From Candidatus Acetothermia bacterium (GTDB taxonomy: Bacteria > Bipolaricaulota > Bipolaricaulia > RBG-16-55-9 > JANLFV01), in the NCBI GenBank assembly GCA_024653345.1, contig JANLFV010000002.1:1-64000 (forward strand): a stretch of DNA of 64,000 bases. The letters are read 5' to 3'. Both the position numbers and the translations under genes were made by a program. Shown here piece by piece: positions 1 to 7,964 of the stretch (positions are counted from its first letter, which is position 1; each line of letters starts with the position of its first letter). Below the pieces are notes generated by a model. That model made no database searches. It was not told where the DNA came from and saw only the letters and a list, made by a program, of their open reading frames with translations.

Positions 1-58
1 TCCTTGGACCTTACCCCTCCCTAACAGAGGTGTCCAATCCGAGGGGTCCACTACATCT

Positions 59-550
59 TCATCTTCCCAAGGGGAGCGGTAATTGCCCGGTCCTCTTCGC
101 CCTCTCCAGGCTCCCATCTCGACGGATGTGGATGACCTCAATATCTTCCCGTTCATTGAGTAATGTCCGGGTGATCAACAGATGGCGGTGGCAATGGCTC
201 GGGTCCTCCTCGCTGCACATGATCGCCGTCGGGAGCTCTTCTGCCACCTGGATGAGCTCCTCGATCCCTGATCTATAGGCCCCCTGGCGGGCGATCCTGT
301 CATAATCTGGCTTATCCCCATTGTAGCAGGCCGGATCATCGGGCCGGCCGCCGAGCGAGTCTCCCAGGTAGCGGTAGCCGATCCCCAGGCGCGCTAGCGC
401 CTCTTGGAGCCCCTCGCGATTGAATTGGGGGCTATGCCGACTGTAAGGGACGCTGCGCACATCGACCACCAGCTTTATTCCGTTCGCTTGGAGCAGCCTG
501 GCGAACTCCTCGAAGGCCAGATTGCTGTGGCCGATGGTGTAGATCGTCAA
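59..550 (-). CDS. DUF488 family protein
   Basis: A 163-residue cytosolic protein of the DUF488 family. The N-terminus has the family pattern TIGHSNLAFEEF followed by VVDVRSVPYSRHSPQFN. The C-terminal half has the signature in which Cys and Glu precede a CHRH cluster (IMCSEEDPSHCHRHLL). The biochemical function of the family is unknown. The likely start is a TTG directly after the polA stop codon, so translation is probably coupled to polA. A GAGGAGAT stretch at the end of polA can serve as ribosome binding site. It is the last gene of the folP-yceD-ruvC-polA run. Confidence 0.85.
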   Translation of the reverse strand: MTIYTIGHSNLAFEEFARLLQANGIKLVVDVRSVPYSRHSPQFNREGLQEALARLGIGYRYLGDSLGGRPDDPACYNGDKPDYDRIARQGAYRSGIEELIQVAEELPTAIMCSEEDPSHCHRHLLITRTLLNEREDIEVIHIRRDGSLERAKRTGQLPLPLGR

Positions 551-3500
551 TCAGATCTCCTCCCAGTTCTCTCCGACCTTGATCTCGACCTTTAAGGGGA
601 CCCGGAGGGCCATGACCTGCTCCATCGTCTCCTTGATGATCGGCGCGGCCCGTTCGACCTCCCCGGCATCGAGCTCGAAGAGGAGCTCATCGTGGATCTG
701 GAGGAGCAGGTCCGCCTTTAGCTCCCCGGCCTTGATCTTCTCGTAGACCCGGAGCATCGCCAGCTTCACCAGGTCCGCGCTCGAGCCCTGAATTGGTGTA
801 TTAATGGCGTTCCGCTGGTCATAGCTCCGGAGGTTATGGTCCCGGCTGGTGATGTGCGGGAGATACCTCCGCCGGTTGAGGATCGTCGTGGCATAGCCCC
901 TCTCCTCGGCCTCGCGGATCTTCTCCTCGATGAACTCCTTGACCCTGGGGTAGCGCTCGAAGTATTTATTGAGGTATTGCTGGGCCTCCTTCTGGGGGAT
1001 CCCCAGCTCCTTGGAGAGGCGGAAGGCGCTCACGCCGTAGATCGTGGCGTAATTGACCCGCTTGGCGATCTCCCGCTGGGCCTTGGTCACCTTATCTTTC
1101 GGGACCTCGAAGAGCTCCGCCGCGGTCCGGGTGTGGAGGTCCTCCTCCTCGTGGAAGGCTCGGATCAGGTTCTCGTCCCCCGAGAGGTGGGCGAGCATCC
1201 GCAGCTCGATCTGGGAGTAGTCGGCCGCGAGGAGCTTCCTCCCCTTCGGGGCGATGAAGGCCCGCCGGATCTGCCCCCCAAGCTCGGTCCGGACCGGGAT
1301 GTTCTGGAGGTTTGGATCACTGGAATTGTGGACCAAGATCCCTTGAGCCATATATTGCTCGCCTTCGACGGCGATGTCATACATGAGGGTCGGGAGTTCA
1401 TAAGAGATATCCCGAACAGTGACCTCGTAGTAACCGCCGCTGGTGGCCTCATGGAGGAACGGTGCTCTCTCCGGGGCTATACCCTGTCTAGCCAAAGCCT
1501 GGACAAGCCACTCCGCTCGGGAGAGGGTCATCGTCCGGCGCCCTTGGGCCATCTTAGAGGTGAACTGGTATACGGCCTCTGGGGGCTTCCCCTGGGGAGA
1601 GCGATGAGCATCGTAGATATATGGTTTTAGAGCCTCAATGGTGAATGATGTGGGGAGAGTGAGCAACTCGGTCCTGCTCTTTGGGGAGTCCTTGGCGAGG
1701 AGAGCACGACAGGCTCGGCGCTTCCTCATGGAGATGAAGTTGATCCGTTGATAGAAGATCTGTTTTGAGCGATCGCCGACGATACGAAGGGTCCAGCGGG
1801 GGGCGTAGCCTCGGGGATCGGCCGACCCGCCGGTGATGGCCGTGGGGACCCCAAAGACTGCCAGCAGTTGTTGCACATCTTCGAGCAAGGCGCGGCTGCT
1901 GGAGCGGACCATGATCTGATCCGAGACCGAGCCGTCACCCTCAAAGTAGCCACGGAGGAAGCCAGCGACGATCTCCTCCGGGGCGTGGAAGATCCCCTGA
2001 GGGACACGGGCCTCCCTGGAACGTCTCCCCAGCCCGAGCTGGGCGAAAGCCCCGGCGATGTCCACCCCCGAGACCTCCAATACCGGGCAGGAGCGCGTCA
2101 AGCGCCTCCGAGGGGCTTTCCCAAAGGTTTCCTGGATGATCCTGGCGAAATGGTCCATCAGTGGCTCCTCATCCCATCCGAAGGCCAGGACCAGCTTGGC
2201 CGGCTTGCCGTTATAGTTGCTACGGGCGATATGCCCGTCCGCCAAGCAATAGCCGACTAGCTCCGCCAGTTGGGGGGTCCAGGCCCTTGGGAGGGCAGGG
2301 CTTTTCCTCGTGCGATAGGCTGCCGTCCGTTTAAGCTCGAGCGAGGTCTTCGCCCCGAAGAGCCCTGGGGTGAAGCTCATGTAGAGCGGCATACCGGGTG
2401 AGAGCTCATCGGCCCGGACCCAGTGGCCTCGGCTGCGGAAGCGGTGCTCCGGGCTGCATCTTAAGGTGATCCCGTTGGAGAGCGTCAGGCAGATCACCGG
2501 CTTCTTTCCCGTCATCTGCCAGGCGAGCACCTGGCGGGGGCCGAAGGGTGTGCGGACAAGATCACCGGGCCTGACTTGCTCGATCCCGACCAAGCCCTCC
2601 TGGGTGTTAACTAGGGTCCCGGCGGGTAGGCAGGAGAGCCTTCCAGTCGCGGTCACCGATTGGTTGAACGATGTATGGACCCTCCCGGTCCTGGGGTTGA
2701 TGTATTCCGGGAGCTTCCGGATGTAGGTGTTGAGGAGCTTCTCCAGCTCGCGGTAGGTGACGATCTTCTCCGGGAGCGGGTGCTGCAAGGCCAATTCCTT
2801 GAGGACGAGCGAGTCGGTCGATGGGCCGGTCTTGGTCTTCTTGATCACCGGTAGCTTCAGCTTCTCGTAGAGGATCGCAGCTACCTGCTTGGGCGAGGCG
2901 AGGTTGAACTCCTCCCCCGCGAGGTGGAAGATCTCCCGGCGCAAGTTATCCAAGAGCACTTCGATCCCCTTGGCCTGCTCCTCCAGGATCTTCGGGTCCA
3001 TCAGGACCCCCGCGAGCTCCATCTCCACCAGGACCTCGATCAGGGGGAGCTCGACCTCGGTGAAGAGCTGGTAGAGCCCCTTCTCCTTGAGCTCCTGGAC
3101 CATCAGGTCCCGCAGACGGAGGACGATCTCCGCGTCCTCGCCGGCGTAGCGGGTGGCCTCCTCGACCGGGACCTTCCGCATGTCCTGGTCGGAAAGCTCC
3201 TTGTAGCTCGTCAACTCCCGCTTGAGGTAGCGGGCGGCCAGCTCGCCCAGGTCCTTCCGGCTCGTGGGGTCCAAGAGGTAGGCTGCGATCATCGAGTCGA
3301 AGGCGATCCTGCGGAGCCTGATCCCGTAGCGGCGGAGGACCTTGGCGTCGTATTTCAGGTTCTGGCCGAGGACCCCCTTCCGCTCGTCCTCGAGGAAGGG
3401 CTTGAGTTTCTCCAGGACATACTCCCGCCCGAGCTGCCCGGGCGCGCCGAGGTAGTCGTGCCCCACGGGGATGTAGAAGCCCTCGTAGGGCTCGAAGGCG

Positions 3501-4540
3501 AGCGCGATCCCCACGATCTCGGCTTGCATCGAGTCCTGGCTCGTGGTCTCCAGGTCGAGGGCGAACTCCTCCGCGGCAGCCAGCCTATCCAGCAGACCCT
3601 TGAACTCCGCCTCGGTTAGGATCGTGTGGTAGCGGCCCTCGCTCGTGGCCTTCTGGGCCAGCCCGAGCTCCTTGAGGATCGACCGGAACTCCAGCTCCTC
3701 CAGGAGCTGCCGGAGCCGCGCCTCGTCCCTCGGGCCGGGCCGGCAGGCCAGAAGCGGCTCCGGGCCGAGCTCGAGCTCGACCTCCCGGAGGCCCACCAGC
3801 TCGCGGCTGAGGAGGGCCAGCTCACGGTGCTTGAGGAGGCTCTCCCGGACCCGGGCGTTCCCGACCTTCGCGGCGTTCTCCAGGACTCGCTCGAGCGAGC
3901 CGAACTCTTCCAGCAGCTTTTGGGCCGTCTTCTCCCCTACTCCCGGGACCCCGGGGACATTATCGACCTTATCTCCCACGAGGGCGAGGTAGTCCCGGAC
4001 CAGCTCGGGCGGGACCCCCAGGTGCTCCTTCACCCCCGCCCGGTCGAGGAGCTCGACCTCCTGGCGCGGCGGGCGGGCCGGCTTGAGGACCCAGACCTGC
4101 TCGTCCACGAGCTGCATTAAGTCCTTGTCCCCGGAGACGATCAGGACCGGGAGGCCCTGCTCCGCGGCCAGCTTAGCCAGCGTGGCGATGATATCATCGG
4201 CCTCGTAGCCCTCCTTGGCGAAGGAGGGGATCGCCCAGGCCTCGAGGAGCTCCTTGATCTTGGGGAGCTGGACTGCCAGGGCCTCGTCCATCAGCGGCCT
4301 GGTGGCCTTATACTCCTCGTAGCGCTCGTGGCGGACGGTCTTCCCCCTCGAGTCGAAGGCCACGGCCATGTATTCCGAGGGGTAGTCGTGAAGGAGCTTG
4401 AGTAGCGTCCGGGCGAAGCCGTAGATCGCCCCGGTGGGGAAGCCCGAGGAGGTGGCGAGCTCCCGCATCACATGATAGGCGGGATAGACGATCGACCCGG
4501 CGTCGATAAGGAGGAGCCGCTTCTCAGGCTTTTCGGTCAA
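551..4540 (-). CDS. polA: DNA polymerase I with an in-frame intein
   Basis: DNA polymerase I, used in Okazaki-fragment maturation and repair. Domains in order: 5'-3' exonuclease (about residues 1-295, with the DKVDNVPGVPGVGEKTA helix-hairpin-helix), 3'-5' exonuclease (about 305-480, acidic residues D329 and E331 in DLETTSQD, later LKYDAKVL and YAGEDAE), and polymerase. A 436-residue intein occupies residues 637-1072. Without it the protein is 893 residues, normal for the family. Polymerase motif A (DYSQIELR, D1107) and motif C (QIHDELL) are intact, so the spliced product should be active. The proofreading residues are present, unlike in many thermophilic PolA proteins. The start is a TTG (codon 4540-4538) behind a GGGAGGGAA site, overlapping the end of ruvC by 17 nt. 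Confidence 0.95.
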   Translation of the reverse strand: MTEKPEKRLLLIDAGSIVYPAYHVMRELATSSGFPTGAIYGFARTLLKLLHDYPSEYMAVAFDSRGKTVRHERYEEYKATRPLMDEALAVQLPKIKELLEAWAIPSFAKEGYEADDIIATLAKLAAEQGLPVLIVSGDKDLMQLVDEQVWVLKPARPPRQEVELLDRAGVKEHLGVPPELVRDYLALVGDKVDNVPGVPGVGEKTAQKLLEEFGSLERVLENAAKVGNARVRESLLKHRELALLSRELVGLREVELELGPEPLLACRPGPRDEARLRQLLEELEFRSILKELGLAQKATSEGRYHTILTEAEFKGLLDRLAAAEEFALDLETTSQDSMQAEIVGIALAFEPYEGFYIPVGHDYLGAPGQLGREYVLEKLKPFLEDERKGVLGQNLKYDAKVLRRYGIRLRRIAFDSMIAAYLLDPTSRKDLGELAARYLKRELTSYKELSDQDMRKVPVEEATRYAGEDAEIVLRLRDLMVQELKEKGLYQLFTEVELPLIEVLVEMELAGVLMDPKILEEQAKGIEVLLDNLRREIFHLAGEEFNLASPKQVAAILYEKLKLPVIKKTKTGPSTDSLVLKELALQHPLPEKIVTYRELEKLLNTYIRKLPEYINPRTGRVHTSFNQSVTATGRLSCLPAGTLVNTQEGLVGIEQVRPGDLVRTPFGPRQVLAWQMTGKKPVICLTLSNGITLRCSPEHRFRSRGHWVRADELSPGMPLYMSFTPGLFGAKTSLELKRTAAYRTRKSPALPRAWTPQLAELVGYCLADGHIARSNYNGKPAKLVLAFGWDEEPLMDHFARIIQETFGKAPRRRLTRSCPVLEVSGVDIAGAFAQLGLGRRSREARVPQGIFHAPEEIVAGFLRGYFEGDGSVSDQIMVRSSSRALLEDVQQLLAVFGVPTAITGGSADPRGYAPRWTLRIVGDRSKQIFYQRINFISMRKRRACRALLAKDSPKSRTELLTLPTSFTIEALKPYIYDAHRSPQGKPPEAVYQFTSKMAQGRRTMTLSRAEWLVQALARQGIAPERAPFLHEATSGGYYEVTVRDISYELPTLMYDIAVEGEQYMAQGILVHNSSDPNLQNIPVRTELGGQIRRAFIAPKGRKLLAADYSQIELRMLAHLSGDENLIRAFHEEEDLHTRTAAELFEVPKDKVTKAQREIAKRVNYATIYGVSAFRLSKELGIPQKEAQQYLNKYFERYPRVKEFIEEKIREAEERGYATTILNRRRYLPHITSRDHNLRSYDQRNAINTPIQGSSADLVKLAMLRVYEKIKAGELKADLLLQIHDELLFELDAGEVERAAPIIKETMEQVMALRVPLKVEIKVGENWEEI
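1325..2632 (-). mobile_element. Intein with LAGLIDADG endonuclease, in PolA
   Basis: A 436-residue protein-splicing element encoded in frame within polA. It begins at Cys637 (CLPAGTLVNTQEG, block A) and ends at His-Asn (AQGILVHN, block G). The next extein residue is Ser, the required +1 nucleophile. Block B is seen as CSPEHRF and block F as LMYDIAVEGEQYMA. Two LAGLIDADG helices lie at intein residues about 122-133 (LAELVGYCLADG) and 222-234 (VAGFLRGYFEGDG). Both keep the catalytic Asp, so the homing endonuclease may be active. The insertion splits the conserved ATGRLS/SSDPNLQNIP stretch just before polymerase motif A, a typical choice of an essential, invariant site. Confidence 0.96.
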
Positions 4541-5018
4541 GGCTTCCCTCCCTCAACAGGTGGCAGAGGGCAATCGCCAGAGCATCGGCCGCGTCGTCCG
4601 GCTTGGGTGGCTCTCGCAGGCCGAGGAGCCGGGCGACCATTCCCTGGATCTGCTGCTTCGTCGCCCGGCCGAAGCCGGTGAGCTGGAGCTTGACCTCGAG
4701 CGGGGTGTAGCTAACCACCGGCAGGCCAGCGGCCGCGAGCAGGACGACCCCGCGCGCTTGGGCTACGGAGATCGCGGTCTTGGCGTTCCTGGCAAAGTAT
4801 AGCTCTTCAACGGCCAGCTCTTTCGGACGGAATGAGCTGACCAAGCCCCGAACCTCGTCATAGATCGTCTTGAGCCTCTCGGGGAGCGGCTGATCCGGCG
4901 GGGTAGTGATCACCCCGCCCTCGATCAGCTTGAAGGAGGTCTCCCTCCTCGCGCTCTTGGTCTCGACGATCCCGTAGCCGGTGGTTGCCAGCCCGGGGTC
5001 GATCCCCATGACCCTCAT
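4524..5018 (-). CDS. ruvC: Holliday junction resolvase RuvC
   Basis: A crossover junction endodeoxyribonuclease of 164 residues that cuts four-way junctions made in recombination. It starts MRVMGIDPG, with the first catalytic Asp in GIDPG. The Glu is in VEELYFARN, and the C-terminal acidic pair is in PDDAADALAIA. A longer upstream frame exists, but the ATG at 5018 overlaps the yceD stop as ATGA and gives the normal family length, so this start was chosen. The 3' end overlaps polA by 17 nt, so the genes are probably co-translated. Confidence 0.93.
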   Translation of the reverse strand: MRVMGIDPGLATTGYGIVETKSARRETSFKLIEGGVITTPPDQPLPERLKTIYDEVRGLVSSFRPKELAVEELYFARNAKTAISVAQARGVVLLAAAGLPVVSYTPLEVKLQLTGFGRATKQQIQGMVARLLGLREPPKPDDAADALAIALCHLLREGSLDRKA

Positions 5019-5536
5019 AGCCATTTCGAGAGCTGGGCGAGGCGCGGGTCGACCTTCTCCTCGCGGAAGGTGAGCTCGGGGCAGAGCGGGCGATGCTCCT
5101 CCCTGTTCAGGTTCGCCCCGCAGGAGGGGCATAGCCCGGCGCAGTCCGGCCGACAGAGCGGCTTCGGGCCGAGCGAGCCGAAGACTAGGCTCCGGAGATA
5201 AGGGATCAGGCTGATCTGCTCCGCCTCGTCGGGGTAGGCGAAGTCCTCATCCGCCAGGCCGACCTCCCGCTCCTCGCGCAGCGTGATCCTCTCCTCCTTC
5301 TCGATCGTCTCAGTGAAGCGGTCCAGGCAGCGGCTGCAGGCTCGTTCCACCTCGGCCCGCAGCTTTAGGGCCAGGTGGACCTTCTCCGCGCGGTAGACGG
5401 CCTCGCCTCGAAAGCCGACCCGGGCCCGGAGCACCAGCGCTGCCTCCTGACCTTCGCGGGGCAGAAGCTCGGCCTCCCCGGCGAAGGGGAAGGTCTTGCC
5501 CGCGTGACGCTTCAACTCCTTGATGGAGAGATCCAT
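5015..5536 (-). CDS. YceD/DUF177 family protein
   Basis: A 173-residue protein of the YceD (DUF177) family, linked in other bacteria to 23S rRNA accumulation and often placed beside rpmF. Visible features are an N-terminal beta-rich half, a CSRCLDRF motif near residue 72 and a C-terminal zinc-knuckle-like cluster CRPDCAGLCPSCG. The start ATG is preceded by AGAGGTGAT. The gene overlaps folP upstream by 25 nt and ruvC downstream by 4 nt. No rpmF follows, which is unusual for this family. Confidence 0.82.
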   Translation of the reverse strand: MDLSIKELKRHAGKTFPFAGEAELLPREGQEAALVLRARVGFRGEAVYRAEKVHLALKLRAEVERACSRCLDRFTETIEKEERITLREEREVGLADEDFAYPDEAEQISLIPYLRSLVFGSLGPKPLCRPDCAGLCPSCGANLNREEHRPLCPELTFREEKVDPRLAQLSKWL

Positions 5537-6360
5537 TTCCGATCACCTCTTATGATAGCATCGGCCACCTGAACTGCTCGCTTCACCTCGAGGACATCGT
5601 GGACCCGGACGATGTCAGCGCCGTTGGCGATCCCGAGCACGACGGTCGCGATCGTCCCCGGAAGGCGGTCCCCCGGCGGGAGGTCGCTCAGCCGGCCGAT
5701 GAAGGACTTCCTTGAAGGGCCGATGAGGATCGGCCTTCCCAAGCGCTTCAGCTCGGCGAGGCGGCGGAGGAGCTCGAGGTTGTGCTCGACGGTCTTCCCA
5801 AACCCGATCCCCGGGTCGAGGATCAGCCGCTCCGGGGCGATCCCGGCCGCGGCCGCCGCGCTCAACCGCTCTTGTAGGAAGGCCCCGACCTCCCCGACGA
5901 GATCGTTGTAGTGAGGGTTCGCCTGCATCGTTCTTGGCTCGCCCTGCATGTGCATCAGGACCACGGGGACATCGTATTTGCGAACGACCTCGGCCATCCG
6001 CGGGTCGAACCTCATGGCGGAGATATCGTTGATCATGTCCGCCCCGGCCCTGAGGGCCGCTTCAGCCACGGCGGCCTTGTAGGTGTCGATGGAGATCGTG
6101 ACCCGCGACGCGCTTCTCAGCCCCTCGATCACGGGGATCACGCGGCGGAGCTCCTCCTCCAGCGGGACAGGGTCGGCCCCGGGGCGGGTCGATTCGCCCC
6201 CGACATCGACGATGTCCGCGCCGTCCTCCACGAGCTTCAGGCCGTGAGCGATGGCCTTCTCGTGCTCCAGATACAGGCCGCCGTCGGAGAACGAGTCGGG
6301 GGTGACATTCAAGATCCCCATGATCAGCGTGCGCTTCCCCAGCTCGGCGAGCAGTCCCAT
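5512..6360 (-). CDS. folP: Dihydropteroate synthase
   Basis: Condenses 6-hydroxymethyl-7,8-dihydropterin diphosphate with p-aminobenzoate in folate synthesis. The 282-residue TIM barrel shows the two classic signatures: IMGILNVTPDSFSDGG near the N-terminus, and GADIVDVGGESTRPGA at about residues 48-63. Later blocks NDISAM, LMHMQG, ILDPGIGFGKT and PSRKSF are present. It is the first gene of the folP-yceD-ruvC-polA-DUF488 run. The promoter TTGCCC-N17-TATCAT ends only 9 nt before the ATG and no Shine-Dalgarno is visible, so the mRNA may be leaderless. Confidence 0.96.
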   Translation of the reverse strand: MGLLAELGKRTLIMGILNVTPDSFSDGGLYLEHEKAIAHGLKLVEDGADIVDVGGESTRPGADPVPLEEELRRVIPVIEGLRSASRVTISIDTYKAAVAEAALRAGADMINDISAMRFDPRMAEVVRKYDVPVVLMHMQGEPRTMQANPHYNDLVGEVGAFLQERLSAAAAAGIAPERLILDPGIGFGKTVEHNLELLRRLAELKRLGRPILIGPSRKSFIGRLSDLPPGDRLPGTIATVVLGIANGADIVRVHDVLEVKRAVQVADAIIRGDRKWISPSRS

Positions 6361-6369
6361 TCTGAACCT

Positions 6370-6398
6370 ATGATAGCACAGCCTCGGCGGCTGGGCAA
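6370..6398 (-). promoter_or_regulatory. Predicted sigma-70 promoter of folP (leaderless)
   Basis: TTGCCC, a 17-nt spacer and TATCAT on the minus strand. The -10 box ends 9 nt before the folP ATG, so transcription should start at or next to the start codon. Confidence 0.55.
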
Positions 6399-6412
6399 CG
6401 GGAGAGGCCGAT

Positions 6413-6441
6413 TTGACTTTGCTCTTCGGATGAGCTATACT
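6413..6441 (+). promoter_or_regulatory. Predicted sigma-70 promoter of the zinc-ribbon gene
   Basis: TTGACT, a 17-nt spacer and TATACT. The leader of about 40 nt contains a GAGGAGGT ribosome binding site before the ATG at 6488. Confidence 0.7.
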
Positions 6442-6487
6442 GCCCCAGGCCCAAGGTCACAGGACAAGCCAGAGGAGGTAAAGCTCC

Positions 6488-6670
6488 ATGCCGATGTATG
6501 ACGTCAGCCATCTCGGGTTGAAGTGCGCCAAGTGCGGAGCCGAGATCAAGGAACTCCCCTTCCAGCCTTCACAAGACCGGCCGGTCTACTGCTCGCAGTG
6601 TGCCAGAGAGCGGAAGCCGCGGTATGGCGGGGATCGAGGCCGAGGCGGCTACTCCCGCAGAGGACGCTAA
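6488..6670 (+). CDS. Small CxxC-CxxC zinc-ribbon protein
   Basis: A 60-residue protein with two CxxC knuckles (CAKCGAE and CSQCARE, about 17 residues apart), followed by a basic, Gly/Arg-rich tail (GGDRGRGGYSRRGR). This layout matches small zinc-ribbon proteins of the CxxC-x17-CxxC type found in many bacteria. The RGG-like tail suggests RNA or nucleic-acid contact, but this is inference. A strong promoter, a strong ribosome binding site and a strong downstream hairpin make it a well-defined single-gene transcript. Confidence 0.85.
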   Translation: MPMYDVSHLGLKCAKCGAEIKELPFQPSQDRPVYCSQCARERKPRYGGDRGRGGYSRRGR

Positions 6671-6686
6671 TTCAGCTCTACCGAGC

Positions 6687-6712
6687 GGAGGCCGCCAGCG
6701 ATGGCGGCCTCC
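6687..6712 (+). terminator. Hairpin after the zinc-ribbon gene
   Basis: A perfect 10-bp G+C-rich stem (GGAGGCCGCC / GGCGGCCTCC) with a 6-nt loop, 16 nt after the stop codon. The T-rich tail is weak (GGTTCCTT), so termination strength is uncertain. Confidence 0.65.
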
Positions 6713-6837
6713 GGTTCCTTCCACCAGGAAAGCCCTCGGGGCTTGGCAAGCGGCCTCGTTCCCGCCTCAAGCAAGTCAGGATGAGCGCTGTCGGTGTGCA
6801 GCGAGGTCGGGATAGCGTGCCAAGACGAAAGGTCGTC

Positions 6838-7323
6838 GTGAACGACCTGATGCAGAGAGGCTATATTTACTATCTCACCGAGCCAGTCGGCCAGAACTTC
6901 CACCCGGAGTTCAAGCCCGAGCTCACCCCCAAGGAGCTGCTCGAGCTCGGGGTCTTCGGCGGGAAATACATGACCGATTGCAGGGAGGAGTTCCCCGCCG
7001 ACTGGTTCGCGAACGCGAAGCTCTGCCATGAGCGTCACGACCCGGAGCTGAACTACTTCGGCGTCAATGCCTCCCTGCCGCTATCTGTCTGGCGAGAGAG
7101 GGGCTGGATCTACCCTGAGGACCCCCGAGGCTGGTTCCAGTGGTATTGCAGATACTACATGGGCCGGCGCGGGCCGGACGACGAGCGCCAGATCAAGAGG
7201 TGGAAGGCGATGAAGCGCCATGTCGCCCAAATCCGGAAGCACTGCCGCCCGGGGGATCTCGCCTGCCGGCGGAAGCAGCGGCAGGCGCTGCTGAACTGGG
7301 CCTACGACAGCAGAGGGATCTAA
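6838..7323 (+). CDS. Conserved hypothetical protein, Trp/Tyr/Cys-rich
   Basis: A 161-residue soluble protein whose function I do not recognise. It is rich in aromatic residues, with the blocks QRGYIYYLTEPVGQNF, GVFGGKYMTDC, ELNYFGVNASLPLSVW and GWFQWYCRYYMGRR. The C-terminal part is basic, with Cys in KHCRPGDLACRRKQRQ. The frame is open from 6523, but the part before about 6780 overlaps the zinc-ribbon gene and its terminator and looks like a shadow. I chose the GTG at 6838, preceded by GAAAGG at 5 nt; an ATG at 6781 is the alternative. The many conserved-looking aromatic positions suggest a real, structured protein. Confidence 0.7.
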   Translation: MNDLMQRGYIYYLTEPVGQNFHPEFKPELTPKELLELGVFGGKYMTDCREEFPADWFANAKLCHERHDPELNYFGVNASLPLSVWRERGWIYPEDPRGWFQWYCRYYMGRRGPDDERQIKRWKAMKRHVAQIRKHCRPGDLACRRKQRQALLNWAYDSRGI

Positions 7324-7468
7324 TTCTCGAGCGAGATGATCCTCGGGAAAGCCGGGGGGTTTCGCCTCCCCTCTAGCGTTCAATAAGGCCCTTTAGCCCT
7401 CCGGGCAGCCCGAGCCCACAGCAACCCAGGATCAGGCGCGCTTTGGCCCAGCCGGCCCAAGGGCCAGC

Positions 7469-7849
7469 TCACTCCTCCTCGGCCCACTCCCTGATCTTCT
7501 GCTTGATTTTCGCCTCGATCTTGTCCCCCACCTCCTTCCACTCGTGGTCCTCCTCGGCCCACGAGCGGAGCTTCTCCTTGATCTTCCGCTCGATCCGCTC
7601 GCCCACCTTCTCCCAGTCCCGCTCCCGCCGGAGACGATAGAGCCCGCGCGTCGCGCCGATACCCACCCAGGCCAAGAGCAGCGTGATGAGGAACCACAGC
7701 CCGGCCGCCTGCCAGTAGCTGAGCGGCTTGAGCAGCCCGAGGTGCCCGACGACGATCGAGTTGAACAGCATCTGGATGATCCAGCTGAAGAAGAAGAACG
7801 CCGCCACCCCGCCGCCGAAGAGCCCGCTGATCCATCTCATCTTTTCCAC
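7469..7849 (-). CDS. Small two-TM membrane protein with charged tail
   Basis: A 126-residue predicted inner-membrane protein of unknown function. Two hydrophobic segments lie at about residues 12-33 (AAFFFFSWIIQMLF) and 47-66 (AAGLWFLITLLLAWVG). A highly charged C-terminal half follows with two similar helical repeats (ERIERKIKEKLRSWAEED and DKIEAKIKQKIREWAEEE). The repeated amphipathic helix could dimerise or bind a partner at the membrane. The ATG is preceded by AGGGGGTGG. A longer antisense-like frame over the same bases has no recognisable features and was dropped. Confidence 0.72.
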   Translation of the reverse strand: MEKMRWISGLFGGGVAAFFFFSWIIQMLFNSIVVGHLGLLKPLSYWQAAGLWFLITLLLAWVGIGATRGLYRLRRERDWEKVGERIERKIKEKLRSWAEEDHEWKEVGDKIEAKIKQKIREWAEEE

Positions 7850-7912
7850 CCCCTAGGAGCAGCTAAACAAGCATAACGGCTGCTGAGAGGCGGAGTCAAG
7901 CGATGCCCCGAT

Positions 7913-7942
7913 TTGGCCCGCGCGGCGGCGCCGGGCTAGAAT
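7913..7942 (+). promoter_or_regulatory. Predicted promoter of the MFS gene
   Basis: TTGGCC, an 18-nt spacer and TAGAAT, 22 nt before the ATG at 7965. Confidence 0.45.
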
Positions 7943-7964
7943 CCCGACCCTGAGAGGCGCGCTT

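Noticed and set aside
1-58. Possible terminator downstream of DUF488 (GGACC/GGGGTCC-like repeats)
   Set aside because: The repeat arms are short and interrupted, and the window edge cuts the context.
6523-6780. N-terminal extension of the protein at 6838-7323
   Set aside because: It overlaps the zinc-ribbon gene in another frame and crosses its terminator hairpin; no homologous-looking residues are in this part.
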